A DNA stretch of 64,000 bases, from contig NZ_LT627735.1 of the NCBI RefSeq assembly GCF_900101765.1, positions 1,302,001 through 1,366,000 on the forward strand, in the 5' to 3' direction. Shown here piece after piece: positions 33,108 to 42,293 of this stretch. Numbering within the stretch: position 1 is the stretch's first letter; the number at the start of each line of letters is the position of its first letter. Under the pieces are notes generated by a model that saw only the letters and a list, made by a program, of their open reading frames with translations, had not been told where the DNA came from and made no database searches. This DNA is from Nonlabens sp. Hel1_33_55. GTDB taxonomy: Bacteria; Bacteroidota; Bacteroidia; Flavobacteriales; Flavobacteriaceae. Both the position numbers and the translations under genes were made by a program.

Positions 33108-35162
33108 TCAGTTGGTTGCCTTTTTCTCCATATCAAGCAAAAATGCAAAGTCTATTGCGACTTCTTTCAAAGCATCATACCTACCAGATGCACCGCTATG
33201 ACCGCTCGTCATATCTGTCTTGAATAAAATGACTTGCGCTCCTTTTTGATGATCACGCAGCCTCGCCACCCATTTTGCAGGTTCCCAATATTGAACCTGG
33301 CTATCGTGGTATCCGGTCGTGACCAGCACGTTGGGAAACTCGGCGTCTTTGACTTGATCGTATGGGGAGTAAGCAAGCATATAATCGTAGCTATCCTTGA
33401 TGTTTGGATTTCCCCATTCGTCATATTCACCTGTTGTCAGCGGTATAGAATCGTCCAGCATAGTACTCACGACATCTACAAACGGTACCGCACTTAAAAT
33501 TCCGTTATATAAGTGTGGCGCTAGATTCATGATGGTTCCCATTAACAATCCACCGGCAGATCCACCTGAGGCGTACAGGTGTCCCGCTTTCGCGAAAGCG
33601 TGCTCTACCAAATACTCACTGCAAGTCACAAAATCTGTAAAGGTGTTCATCTTCTGGAACATCTTGCCTTGCTCGTACCACTCACGGCCCAGGTATTCAC
33701 CACCACGAACGTGAGCTATAGCAAAAATGAAACCGCGATCCAGCAGACTCAATCGCGAGATTGAGAAATAGGGATCAATGGTATGTCCATAACTCCCATA
33801 ACCATACTGCAGTAGCGGATTCCCATCTGCCTTGCGCTGGTCCTTTCTATAAACCAGGCTGATAGGGATTTTCACACCATCTTTTGCAGTGGCCCAAACT
33901 CTTTCTGAAGTATAATTATCTGGATCAAAATGGGGATCCTCAATCTCTTGAGTCTTCAATATTTTTTCCTCTCGAGTGCGCATATTGAATTCAATCACAG
34001 ATGGCGGTAAGGTCAATGAATTGTAGCCATAGCGCAGCATTTCTGTATCAAACTGAAAGTTGGCGCTCGTATAAGCGGTGTAGGTTTCACTGGTAAATGG
34101 CAGGAAATAATCCACGGTATCATCCCAGGATCTGATCCTGATACGGTTCAAACCATTGAATCGATCTGTAACCACCATAAACTCCTTGAAGATATCAAGA
34201 TCTTCCAACAAAGCATCTGGATTATGCGGAATCAAATCCACCCAATTTTCCATTTGTGGAGTTCCAATAGGAGTTTTCATGACCTTAAAATTAAAGGCGT
34301 TATCCTTATTGGTCATAATATAAAAATGATCACCATAATGTGAGGCGCTATATTCCATTTCTGGTTGGCGCTCCTGAATCAACTTGAAAGAACTATCAGG
34401 TTTGCTGGCATCAATAAAACGAATTTCATCACTTAACGTGGATGATGATTTGATCATGATGTATCGCGCACTCATCGTTTTGTAAACAAAACAATTAAAT
34501 GTGTCTTCCTTCTCTTCAAAAATGACAGATGCTTCTTTAGCATCCTGATCAAGACTGTACTTAAATATTTTATTTGCCCGCAACGTCTGCGGATCTTGTC
34601 TTACAAAAAACAAGGTGTGGTTATCATTTGCCCAAACGGAACTTCCCGTAGTTCCCAGAATAGATTGCGCATGAATCTCACCGGTCTCTAAATTCTTCAC
34701 AAACAAAGAATATTCCCTACGACCTACCGCATCTACACCATAAGCGATGAGATTGTTATTAGGAGAAACGTTAAGTCCTGAAAGTTTATAGAACTCGTGA
34801 CCATCTGCCATCTCGTTCACATTGAATAACAACTCCACTTTCTCGCTACCATCTTTACGCCGAAAGTAATATGGATAGGATTCACCCTTTTCCATTTTAG
34901 TGAAATACCAATACCCATTATATAGATAAGGAACAGACTCATCGTCTTCCTTAAGTCTGCCCTTGATTTCCTCAAACAACTCATCTTTCAAATTGGCTGT
35001 GTGAGCGGTCATTTGCTCGTAATAATCATTTTCCTGATTGAGGTAGTCGATCACTTCTGGCGCGTCGCGTTCCTTCATCCAGTGGTAGTTATCCAATCGC
35101 TGATGTCCGTGGATCTCATGTACATGAGGAATTTTTTTTGCACTAGGTGGTTTGATATTCAT
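33108..35162 (-). CDS. S9A serine peptidase (oligopeptidase B/prolyl oligopeptidase)
   Basis: A 684-residue peptidase. The N-terminal part is a beta-propeller-like domain (HEIHGHQRLDNYHWMKERDAPEV) and the C-terminal alpha/beta hydrolase domain has YGSYGHTIDPYFS, nucleophile motif GGSAGG and the final His in SGHSGASGRYD. No signal peptide, so cytoplasmic, cutting short peptides after basic residues or proline. ATG 35162 (MNIKPPSAKKIPHV) is the usual start; the TTG-type extension to 35204 is rejected. The palindrome is read as AFAKA just before the nucleophile elbow. Confidence 0.93.
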   Translation of the reverse strand: MNIKPPSAKKIPHVHEIHGHQRLDNYHWMKERDAPEVIDYLNQENDYYEQMTAHTANLKDELFEEIKGRLKEDDESVPYLYNGYWYFTKMEKGESYPYYFRRKDGSEKVELLFNVNEMADGHEFYKLSGLNVSPNNNLIAYGVDAVGRREYSLFVKNLETGEIHAQSILGTTGSSVWANDNHTLFFVRQDPQTLRANKIFKYSLDQDAKEASVIFEEKEDTFNCFVYKTMSARYIMIKSSSTLSDEIRFIDASKPDSSFKLIQERQPEMEYSASHYGDHFYIMTNKDNAFNFKVMKTPIGTPQMENWVDLIPHNPDALLEDLDIFKEFMVVTDRFNGLNRIRIRSWDDTVDYFLPFTSETYTAYTSANFQFDTEMLRYGYNSLTLPPSVIEFNMRTREEKILKTQEIEDPHFDPDNYTSERVWATAKDGVKIPISLVYRKDQRKADGNPLLQYGYGSYGHTIDPYFSISRLSLLDRGFIFAIAHVRGGEYLGREWYEQGKMFQKMNTFTDFVTCSEYLVEHAFAKAGHLYASGGSAGGLLMGTIMNLAPHLYNGILSAVPFVDVVSTMLDDSIPLTTGEYDEWGNPNIKDSYDYMLAYSPYDQVKDAEFPNVLVTTGYHDSQVQYWEPAKWVARLRDHQKGAQVILFKTDMTSGHSGASGRYDALKEVAIDFAFLLDMEKKATN
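33585..33600. repeat. 16-bp palindrome, copy 9 (inside the S9 peptidase gene)
   Basis: Exact CGCTTTCGCGAAAGCG, read on the - strand as AFAKA, about eight residues before GGSAGG. Confidence 0.95.
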
Positions 35163-35238
35163 AGGGAAATAGAGTCGTGTAAAATTGGCCTGCAAGATAA
35201 TCAAAGGTTAACTCATGCTAGAGAAAGCCCAGAGTTGT

Positions 35239-35246
35239 TATTTTTG
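35239..35246 (+). promoter_or_regulatory. -7 box of the YbaB-family gene
   Basis: TATTTTTG matches TAnnTTTG and lies 28 nt before ATG 35275. It supports that start over a TTG at 35215. Confidence 0.45.
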
Positions 35247-35274
35247 CACTTCAAAATTTAAAAAAGACAAAATT

Positions 35275-35598
35275 ATGTTTGGAGATATGATGGGAATGAT
35301 GGGTAAGCTCAAGGAAACCCAACAAAAAGTAGAAGAAACCAAAAAAAGAATGTCAACGGTATTGATCGATGAAAAGTCAAGCGATGGTCTTATCAATGTA
35401 ACCGTTACCGCAGACCGTCAGATTAAGAAAATTGATATCGCAGACGAATTGCTGGAAGACAAAGAGCAATTAGAGGATTACCTAATTCTTACACTCAACA
35501 AGGCTTTAGATAGAGCTTCTGACATTTTTGATAAAGAAGTAGCGGCTGTAGCATCAGAAGGAATGCCTAATATTCCTGGGATGGATATGTTTAAGTAA
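35275..35598 (+). CDS. YbaB/EbfC-family nucleoid-associated protein
   Basis: A 107-residue protein with the glycine/methionine-rich start MFGDMMGMMGKLKETQQKVEE, a coiled coil, and the typical core LINVTVTADRQIKKIDI. YbaB proteins dimerise and bind DNA, influencing nucleoid shape and gene expression. It stands alone here, without the dnaX/recR partners found in many genomes. Given the palindrome network in this window it is one obvious DNA-binding candidate to test, though nothing links the two directly. Confidence 0.92.
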   Translation: MFGDMMGMMGKLKETQQKVEETKKRMSTVLIDEKSSDGLINVTVTADRQIKKIDIADELLEDKEQLEDYLILTLNKALDRASDIFDKEVAAVASEGMPNIPGMDMFK

Positions 35599-35672
35599 TT
35601 TGGTAGAATTTAAATAATTGATAATTATAATTTGCAACTCAAATCAATTATTGAAAATTTTCTAGATCAAGT

Positions 35673-36695
35673 TCAATTTGAATACTTCGTCATCAAATCC
35701 ATAAACTGCGCATGCTGTACATCTGTGTAATCCAGATGAGTAACTAATCGCAACTTTCCTTGTCCCATATTGCTAATGATAATATCATTTTTAGCGCAAT
35801 ACTGAGTGACTGAAATCTCATCGACTACTTCGAAAATTACGATATTGGTTTCTACGGGTTCAACTTTTTTGACCCAAGATTGAGAAGCTAGGAAAGTTTC
35901 TAATTCCGTTGCTTTGCGATGGTCTTGATGGAGTCGCTCCATATTGTGATCCAGCGCATATAATGCTGCTGCGGCCATAAATCCTGTTTGGCGCATACCG
36001 CCGCCTAGAACTTTACGTACTCGCATCGCTTTTTCCATCAGCGGATTTTTCCCGGTCAATACGGTGCCCAACGGTGTTCCCATTCCTTTTGAAAAACAGA
36101 CTGATACGGTATCGAAAACCTCACCATATTCCTTAGGATCCTGATTCGTTTTTACAATCGCGTTCCATAAACGTGCACCGTCCAGATGCAATCCTAAACC
36201 ATGCTTGGTGCACACTTCCTTAATTTCTTTAACTACGTTCCAATCATAACAAGCGCCACCACCTTTGTTGGTCGTATTCTCTAAACAGACTAAAGTTGTC
36301 AATGGACTGTGATAAAAATCTGGCGGATTGATAGCATCCTCAACCTGTTGCGCCGTGACCATACCTCGAGAACCGTCCAGCAACTTACAGGAAACACCAC
36401 TATTGAATGACACGCCGCCACCTTCATAATTAAAGACGTGTGCATATTTATCTGCAATAAGCTGCTCGCTAGGTTGCGTGTGCATTTTGATGGCTGCCTG
36501 ATTTGCCATACTTCCCGTAGGAAAAAATAACGCATCATCCATCCCAAATATTTCTGCAACACGGCGCTCCAGTTCATTTACCGTTGGATCTTCCTTGTAT
36601 ACATCGTCGCCAACTTCGGCATGAAACATGGCATCCAACATTCCTTTACTAGGTTTTGTGACGGTATCACTACGCAAATCAATCATAAGTTCCAT
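35673..36695 (-). CDS. Low-specificity threonine aldolase
   Basis: A 340-residue fold-type I PLP enzyme. DLRSDTVTKPS near the N terminus, HLDGARLWNA and the PLP lysine in SVCFSKGMGTPLG are threonine aldolase hallmarks. It splits threonine/allo-threonine to glycine and acetaldehyde. Whether it prefers L or allo forms is not visible. It is convergent with the YbaB gene and divergent from prfB. Confidence 0.93.
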   Translation of the reverse strand: MELMIDLRSDTVTKPSKGMLDAMFHAEVGDDVYKEDPTVNELERRVAEIFGMDDALFFPTGSMANQAAIKMHTQPSEQLIADKYAHVFNYEGGGVSFNSGVSCKLLDGSRGMVTAQQVEDAINPPDFYHSPLTTLVCLENTTNKGGGACYDWNVVKEIKEVCTKHGLGLHLDGARLWNAIVKTNQDPKEYGEVFDTVSVCFSKGMGTPLGTVLTGKNPLMEKAMRVRKVLGGGMRQTGFMAAAALYALDHNMERLHQDHRKATELETFLASQSWVKKVEPVETNIVIFEVVDEISVTQYCAKNDIIISNMGQGKLRLVTHLDYTDVQHAQFMDLMTKYSN

Positions 36696-36741
36696 TCATT
36701 GTTCCCAAACGCGAGATGCGCAGGAAGGTTTTTGATAATTC

Positions 36742-36757
36742 CGCTTTCGCGAAAGCG
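36742..36757. repeat. 16-bp palindrome, copy 10 (intergenic)
   Basis: Exact CGCTTTCGCGAAAGCG in the divergent gap between the threonine aldolase gene and prfB. Confidence 0.95.
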
Positions 36758-36824
36758 AGATAAATTTAATCCCATTTGCACACTTAACCATCGGGAATCA
36801 TCAATAAAAAAGGGAATTAAGCTG

Positions 36825-36832
36825 TATTTTTA
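36825..36832 (+). promoter_or_regulatory. Possible -7 box of prfB (TATTTTTA form)
   Basis: TATTTTTA, a TAnnTTTG variant with final A, 22 nt before the ATG. The same form precedes uvrB (58247-58254) and the lipoprotein gene at 29853 (29841-29848). Confidence 0.3.
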
Positions 36833-36854
36833 CCTTCCAAATTATTCAAGGTAC

Positions 36855-37961
36855 ATGATTACAGCAGACCAGATCGCGGAATTGAAGGAACGAACGGCAG
36901 CGTTGAAGGATTATCTGCAAATTGAGGCCAAGCAAATTGAGATTACCAATCTCGAGGAGAAAACGTTCTCACCCGATTTCTGGAATAATTCCAAAGAAGC
37001 AGAGGCAATTATGAAGCAACTGCGTAATAAAAAGGCCTGGACGACAGACTATGCCACCGCCGTCACACTGGGCGAAGATCTAGAAGTTCTCTATGAATTC
37101 TACAAGGAAGATGAGGCCACAGAGGAAGATGTTACCTCAAAATATAATGCAGCTTTTGAGCTCGTAGAAAAGCTAGAGTTCAAAAACATGTTGTCAAATG
37201 AAGGCGATGAGTTTAGTGCCGTACTTCAAATCACTGCTGGCGCTGGTGGAACAGAATCCTGCGACTGGGCAGAAATGCTCATGCGCATGTACATCATGTG
37301 GGCAGAGAAAAGTGGCTACAAAGTGAAGGAGCTTAACTTTCAATCTGGTGACGTCGCTGGTATTAAAACGGTGACTCTGGAGATTGAAGGAGATTATAGT
37401 TTTGGGTGGTTGAAAGGTGAAAATGGTGTCCATCGATTGGTACGTATTTCTCCGTTCGACTCTAATGCAAAACGTCATACCTCTTTTGCCTCGGTTTATG
37501 TATATCCGCTAGCAGATGATAGTATAGAAATCGATATCAATCCAGCAGATATCTCTTGGGATTTTGCGAGATCCAGTGGCGCCGGTGGACAGAACGTCAA
37601 CAAGGTGGAAACCAAAGCAATTTTGACACACCATCCATCAGGAATTATTATTCATAATTCTGAAACAAGATCGCAGTTAGAAAACAGAGAGAAAGCCATG
37701 CAAATGCTTAAATCTCAGCTTTATGAAATTGAATTACAAAAGCAAAACGCTGCTCGTGATGAGATTGAAGCCGGCAAGATGAAAATTGAATGGGGTTCTC
37801 AAATACGTAATTATGTATTACATCCTTATAAACTTATTAAAGATGTTAGAACTGCACATGAAACAGGAAATGTTGACGCAGTTTTAAATGGAGACCTAGA
37901 TGCGTTTCTAAAAGCATTTTTGATGGAATCTGGTCGGGAAAAACCTACAAATCAATTGTAG
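36855..37961 (+). CDS. prfB: Peptide chain release factor 2
   Basis: RF2 (368 residues) ends translation at UGA/UAA. The codon-recognition tripeptide SPF is at 199-201 and the peptidyl-tRNA hydrolysis motif GGQ at 244-246. The reading frame is open from MITADQIAELKERT onward, with no in-frame UGA around codons 20-30, so the programmed +1 frameshift that autoregulates prfB in many bacteria is absent. A longer upstream open frame reaches 36621 but crosses the threonine aldolase start and the palindrome and is not credible. Confidence 0.97.
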   Translation: MITADQIAELKERTAALKDYLQIEAKQIEITNLEEKTFSPDFWNNSKEAEAIMKQLRNKKAWTTDYATAVTLGEDLEVLYEFYKEDEATEEDVTSKYNAAFELVEKLEFKNMLSNEGDEFSAVLQITAGAGGTESCDWAEMLMRMYIMWAEKSGYKVKELNFQSGDVAGIKTVTLEIEGDYSFGWLKGENGVHRLVRISPFDSNAKRHTSFASVYVYPLADDSIEIDINPADISWDFARSSGAGGQNVNKVETKAILTHHPSGIIIHNSETRSQLENREKAMQMLKSQLYEIELQKQNAARDEIEAGKMKIEWGSQIRNYVLHPYKLIKDVRTAHETGNVDAVLNGDLDAFLKAFLMESGREKPTNQL

Positions 37962-38041
37962 GTACAAATTGTTAACAGTTAGTTGTGAATAATCGTGGCT
38001 GCTTTAACGCAAGCTTAGCAAACCACGGTTAATCCTGCAGG

Positions 38042-38049
38042 TAGTTTTG
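38042..38049 (+). promoter_or_regulatory. -7 box of the outer-membrane receptor gene
   Basis: TAGTTTTG fits TAnnTTTG and lies 27 nt before the ATG at 38077. No convincing -33 TTG. Confidence 0.4.
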
Positions 38050-38076
38050 TGGTCATAGCATTAAGCTAAATCATTT

Positions 38077-40539
38077 ATGAAACCAACTTTTACCTGCCTC
38101 GTATTTCTATTTTCTTTTTTATCATTTGCTCAACAACCCGTGGTTGTTTCTGGAAAGCTCATTGAGAAAACCACAAAGAGTCCACTGGAATTTGCCACAG
38201 TGTCAATTATAAGTTCAGATCCAAACGTATCGCCACAAGGTGGAATTACTGATCTTGATGGAAATTATCAATTTACCGTCACTCCTGGAACTTATAATGT
38301 CAAATGGGAATTTATCTCTTTTCAACCTATTGTAAGAGAGAATGTGGTGATTACAGAAAATAAAGATTTTGGAACAATAGAATTGGCACAAGATGTAGCT
38401 CAATTAGATGCTCTTGTAGTTGTTGCAGAGAAAACAACTGTAGACCTAAGACTCGATAAAAAAATATATAATATAGGACAAGATTTAACCGTGCGCGGTG
38501 GATCTGTAAGCGATGTTTTGGATAATGTACCTTCAGTATCCGTTGATGTGGAAGGAAATGTTTCTTTACGTGGGAATGATAATGTTCGTATCCTGATTGA
38601 TGGACGTCCCAGCGCACTTGTAGGATTTAATGGTGCAGAAGCGCTGCGTCAAATTCCTGCAGAAGCTATTGAACGCGTTGAGGTGATTACTTCACCAAGT
38701 GCCAGATATGATGCAGAAGGTACAGCCGGTATTCTCAATATCATTCTTAGAAAAAACCAGATTCAGGGATTTAATGGATCTTTCAATGTAAGCGCAGGTT
38801 ATCCAGAGCGCTATGGAGCATCCATCAACTTAAATTATAGAACCAATAAATGGAACTTGTTTACAAACACAGGTTACAATTATAGAACTTCTCCTGGATA
38901 TGCCAGAACAGATATAGATTACAAATTTGGACCTAATGAAGTACTTCCAGACACTACATTATTGGCAGTACAGGAGCGTCGGGATTTTGATCGTTTAGGA
39001 AGAAATTATTTTACCAGCATAGGCGCAGAATACTTTATCGATGACAATAGCAGCATCGTTGGTAACATTGTTTATCGTCTAGGAAATGATGACGATGAAA
39101 CTACAAACAATAACACAAGAACTTTTGCTGGTGAAGAATTCGACGAGATCAATTTAAGAAGAGAGTTGGAATCTGAAGATGAAGATGATTTGCAGTTCTC
39201 GCTTGACTATCAAAATGAACTTGACGACAATGGTCAAAAGTTAACAGCAACCGCCCAATACTCGATTTCAATAGAAGATAAAGAATCTAACATCGATCAA
39301 ACGGAACTTATCTCGAACTCTCTGAATGACCTTGAAAGACTTCTAGAGACTGAAGATGAAACCGAAGCATTGCTTCAGGTGGATTGGGTAAAACCTGTTG
39401 GAGAAACTATTCAATATGAAGCCGGTTATCGCGGTAATTATAGAGATATATCTAACAGCTATTTTTTTGAAGAAATAGAAAATTTTGACAATGGCAGCGG
39501 ATTGATTCCAGATCCTGAACTCAATAATACTTTTAATTATGAGGAATTTGTCAACGCCGCTTATGGACAATATGGGCAAGAATTTGGCGCTTTTTCATTA
39601 TTGGCTGGTCTCAGGTTTGAGCAAACCAACATCAATATCAATCAGGAAACTACAGATGTAACTAGTGAGAAAAGTTACAGTAGTTTATTCCCAACTCTAA
39701 ATCTAGGATACGAATTACAGGAAGATGAGAATATCACCTTAGGATACAACAGAAGGGTTAGAAGACCTAGAGGTCGCAGATTAAATCCATTCCCAAGTAG
39801 ATCCAGTCAAAACTCGTTTTATAGAGGAAACGTTGATTTGAATCCGCAGTTTTCTAATCAACTGGATTTAGGCTACTTGAGAAGATGGTCAAAGTTAACC
39901 TTGAGTACTTCTATATATTACAATAGAAGTACGGACAATGTGGAAACGATTGAAACTTCTGGAACTGCTCCAGGTGATAATACTACTGCTGTTTTTAGAT
40001 TTCCAGTCAACCTTTCTACAGAACAACGATTGGGATATGAATTGACACTTACCTACAGACCATTCAAATGGTGGACCATCAACTCTGACGCAAACGTCTT
40101 TAGAGTAGAGACCGATGGAGATTATGTTGATCCAACAGGCGAATTTGAAGATCAAAATTTTGACTTTGTCAATACCACCTACTTTTTAAGATTGAATCAG
40201 AAATTTGAGTTACCCGCTAAAATTGACTTTCAAGCACGTGTTAATTATAGAGGTGCGTCAGAAAATGCCCAAGGAACTCAAAATGCCATCACAACTATCA
40301 ATCTAGCAGCTAGCAAGGATATACTTGATGAGCAAGGTTCGCTGACTTTGAACGTAAGTGATTTACTGAATTCAAGAAGACGTGAGTCAACTACAAACAC
40401 CGCATCTTTTATATCAGACAGTGAATTTCAATACAGACAACGTCAGATTACGTTAGCGTTCACCTACCGATTCAATCAACAGAAACGTGAACAGAATCGT
40501 GAAGAAGATCCTGCACCAGACGAGGAATTTGAAGGATAA
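38077..40539 (+). CDS. TonB-dependent-receptor-like outer-membrane barrel protein
   Basis: An 820-residue protein with a signal peptide ending SFAQ, a carboxypeptidase-regulatory-like domain (about 22-105: VSGKLIEKTTKSPLEFATVSII, GNYQFTVTPGTYNV), a plug (about 120-225: SVSDVLDNVPSVSVD, IERVEVITSPSARYDAEGTAGI) and an OMP_b-brl_3-type barrel to the C terminus. Such barrels import large or scarce substrates, usually with TonB; there is no SusD partner here, so this is not a classical polysaccharide pair. The C terminus ends with an acidic tail. Confidence 0.9.
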   Translation: MKPTFTCLVFLFSFLSFAQQPVVVSGKLIEKTTKSPLEFATVSIISSDPNVSPQGGITDLDGNYQFTVTPGTYNVKWEFISFQPIVRENVVITENKDFGTIELAQDVAQLDALVVVAEKTTVDLRLDKKIYNIGQDLTVRGGSVSDVLDNVPSVSVDVEGNVSLRGNDNVRILIDGRPSALVGFNGAEALRQIPAEAIERVEVITSPSARYDAEGTAGILNIILRKNQIQGFNGSFNVSAGYPERYGASINLNYRTNKWNLFTNTGYNYRTSPGYARTDIDYKFGPNEVLPDTTLLAVQERRDFDRLGRNYFTSIGAEYFIDDNSSIVGNIVYRLGNDDDETTNNNTRTFAGEEFDEINLRRELESEDEDDLQFSLDYQNELDDNGQKLTATAQYSISIEDKESNIDQTELISNSLNDLERLLETEDETEALLQVDWVKPVGETIQYEAGYRGNYRDISNSYFFEEIENFDNGSGLIPDPELNNTFNYEEFVNAAYGQYGQEFGAFSLLAGLRFEQTNININQETTDVTSEKSYSSLFPTLNLGYELQEDENITLGYNRRVRRPRGRRLNPFPSRSSQNSFYRGNVDLNPQFSNQLDLGYLRRWSKLTLSTSIYYNRSTDNVETIETSGTAPGDNTTAVFRFPVNLSTEQRLGYELTLTYRPFKWWTINSDANVFRVETDGDYVDPTGEFEDQNFDFVNTTYFLRLNQKFELPAKIDFQARVNYRGASENAQGTQNAITTINLAASKDILDEQGSLTLNVSDLLNSRRRESTTNTASFISDSEFQYRQRQITLAFTYRFNQQKREQNREEDPAPDEEFEG

Positions 40540-40615
40540 TTCTTTCAGTACCATTAACATTTAATAGGGTTTTCATTAAGTACTAAAAGAACATTTTTGT
40601 TTAAAATATAAACTA

Positions 40616-41104
40616 ATGAAAAAAATACTTTTTACGCTAGCCCTAATCGTAGGAACAACTTTTGCCGTACAGGCGCAAACTATCTCAAAAAACGCTATTG
40701 GTCTTCGCTTCGGTGATGGTGATGGCTTTGGGGCAGAAATTTCTTATCAACGCGCTCTAGGCGATAACAACAGGTTAGAAGCAGATCTAGGTATCGAAAA
40801 TGGTAATCGTTTTGACGGTTTTAAACTCACCGGTGTCTATCAATGGGTCTGGAATATTGATGGAGATTTCAACTGGTATGCCGGTGTAGGTGGTGGATTG
40901 GGTAGCATCAGCTTTGATGATGACTTCAGACCTAATGATGATGATAGTGAGACTTTTCTTCTAGCTGCAGGTCAAATAGGAATCGAGTATAATTTTGATA
41001 TACCGCTTATTATTTCCTTGGATATTAGACCTGAATTGTATTTTGGAGATTTTAGAGACGATTTAGAATCAGATATTGCCTTAGGTGTACGTTACCAATT
41101 CTAG
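40616..41104 (+). CDS. Small outer-membrane beta-barrel protein
   Basis: A 162-residue protein with signal peptide (FAVQAQ), alternating aromatic strands (AEISYQRALGDNNRLEADLGI, NWYAGVGGGLGSISF) and a terminal GVRYQF whose last phenylalanine is the outer-membrane assembly signal. It is likely an eight-stranded barrel of the OmpX/OmpW size class. It is 76 bp after the receptor gene, and a terminator follows. Confidence 0.82.
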   Translation: MKKILFTLALIVGTTFAVQAQTISKNAIGLRFGDGDGFGAEISYQRALGDNNRLEADLGIENGNRFDGFKLTGVYQWVWNIDGDFNWYAGVGGGLGSISFDDDFRPNDDDSETFLLAAGQIGIEYNFDIPLIISLDIRPELYFGDFRDDLESDIALGVRYQF

Positions 41105-41124
41105 AAAAATTCAATTAAAAATTC

Positions 41125-41153
41125 AAAAGCGACCTAAATGGGTCGCTTTTTTT
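41125..41153. terminator. Bidirectional terminator between OMP gene and bshA
   Basis: AAAAGCGACC (41125-41134) pairs with GGTCGCTTTT (41141-41150) over a 6-nt loop, with A and T runs at both sides. It serves both convergent genes and touches the bshA stop. Confidence 0.88.
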
Positions 41154-42282
41154 ATGCGCTGGTTTTGAGAACAGATTGGTACAATTCCTCATATTGTGGT
41201 ATGATTAGCTGTATGTCGAATTGTTTCGCTTTCGCGAAAGCGGACTCTTTAAAACCCTTCAACACCTTATCATCTTTCAAGATATGAATGGCATCCTGCG
41301 CCATTTTCTCTACATTACCAACATCGCTGGTAAATCCAGTAACGCCATTTTCATTGACTTCTGGCAGCCCGCCAGTGTTTGAACTGATCACAGGCGTACG
41401 GTTTGCCATTGCTTCTAGAGCGGCAAGGCCAAAGCTCTCCTTCTCTGACGGTAATAGAAAAAGATCTGAAAAACACAAAATCCTATCAATCTCGTTACTA
41501 TTACCCAACCATTTGATTTTGTGCTGTAATTTTCGTGATCTGGCATATTTTTCAGCTTCGGCTCTTTCTGAGCCATCGCCTACCATAATAAGTACGCTAG
41601 GAACTTCTTCAGATAGCAATTCAAAAATTTTGATCACATCTGTAATTCTTTTCACGGGACGCATGTTACTTATGTGAGTGACGATACGCTCGTTAGGGAA
41701 TGCCATTATGGACCTGTCACAATCAGTGAATTCTGTTTTATAAAGCGACATATCGATGAAGTTGGGAACGACATTGATTTCGTTTCTTATGTCAAACAAT
41801 TCCAACGTGTCCTGCTTCAAACTCTCGCTCACTGAAGTCACAACATCGCTGTTATTGATGCTAAAAGTAACCGATGGTTTATAAACTGGATGGCTACCTA
41901 CCAAAGTGATATCAGTACCATGCAACGTGGTCACCATAGGCAGCGAGATACCTTGATCCTTCAACATCTGTTGCGTCATGTAGCCCGCATAGGCATGCGG
42001 TATCGCATAATGCACGTGTAAAATATCTATTCCATATTGTTGTACCACATTCACCAGCTTACTGCTTAAAGCAAGATCATAAGGCTGATAATGAAACAGC
42101 GGATATTCCTCAACATCCACTTCATGGAAGTAGATTTTTTGCGAAAGAAGCTCAAGTCTTACCGGCATTTTGTAGGTCACAAAATGAACTTCATGACCAC
42201 GATGGGCAAGCGCTGTTCCCAACATGGTGGCTACTACTCCACTACCGCCAAAAGTTGGATAACAGACTATTGCAATTTTCAT
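41152..42282 (-). CDS. bshA: N-acetyl-alpha-D-glucosaminyl L-malate synthase
   Basis: A 376-residue GT4 glycosyltransferase with the BshA start MKIAIVCYPTFGGSGVVATMLG and the conserved HVHYAIPHAYAGYM, TLHGTDITLVG and EKESFGLAALEAMA. It makes GlcNAc-malate from UDP-GlcNAc and malate, the first step of bacillithiol, the main thiol of this phylum. bshB and bshC are not in the window. The palindrome is read as AFAKA near the C terminus. It is 11 nt downstream of the GH3/serine-hydrolase gene. Confidence 0.95.
   Translation of the reverse strand: MKIAIVCYPTFGGSGVVATMLGTALAHRGHEVHFVTYKMPVRLELLSQKIYFHEVDVEEYPLFHYQPYDLALSSKLVNVVQQYGIDILHVHYAIPHAYAGYMTQQMLKDQGISLPMVTTLHGTDITLVGSHPVYKPSVTFSINNSDVVTSVSESLKQDTLELFDIRNEINVVPNFIDMSLYKTEFTDCDRSIMAFPNERIVTHISNMRPVKRITDVIKIFELLSEEVPSVLIMVGDGSERAEAEKYARSRKLQHKIKWLGNSNEIDRILCFSDLFLLPSEKESFGLAALEAMANRTPVISSNTGGLPEVNENGVTGFTSDVGNVEKMAQDAIHILKDDKVLKGFKESAFAKAKQFDIQLIIPQYEELYQSVLKTSA
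41227..41242. repeat. 16-bp palindrome, copy 11 (inside bshA)
   Basis: Exact CGCTTTCGCGAAAGCG, read on the - strand as AFAKA. Confidence 0.95.
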
Positions 42283-42293
42283 AACTTCTTTTT

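Noticed and set aside
36621..36854. Upstream extension of the prfB frame
   Set aside because: It runs across the threonine aldolase start and the palindrome; RF2 proteins begin at the ATG 36855 position.
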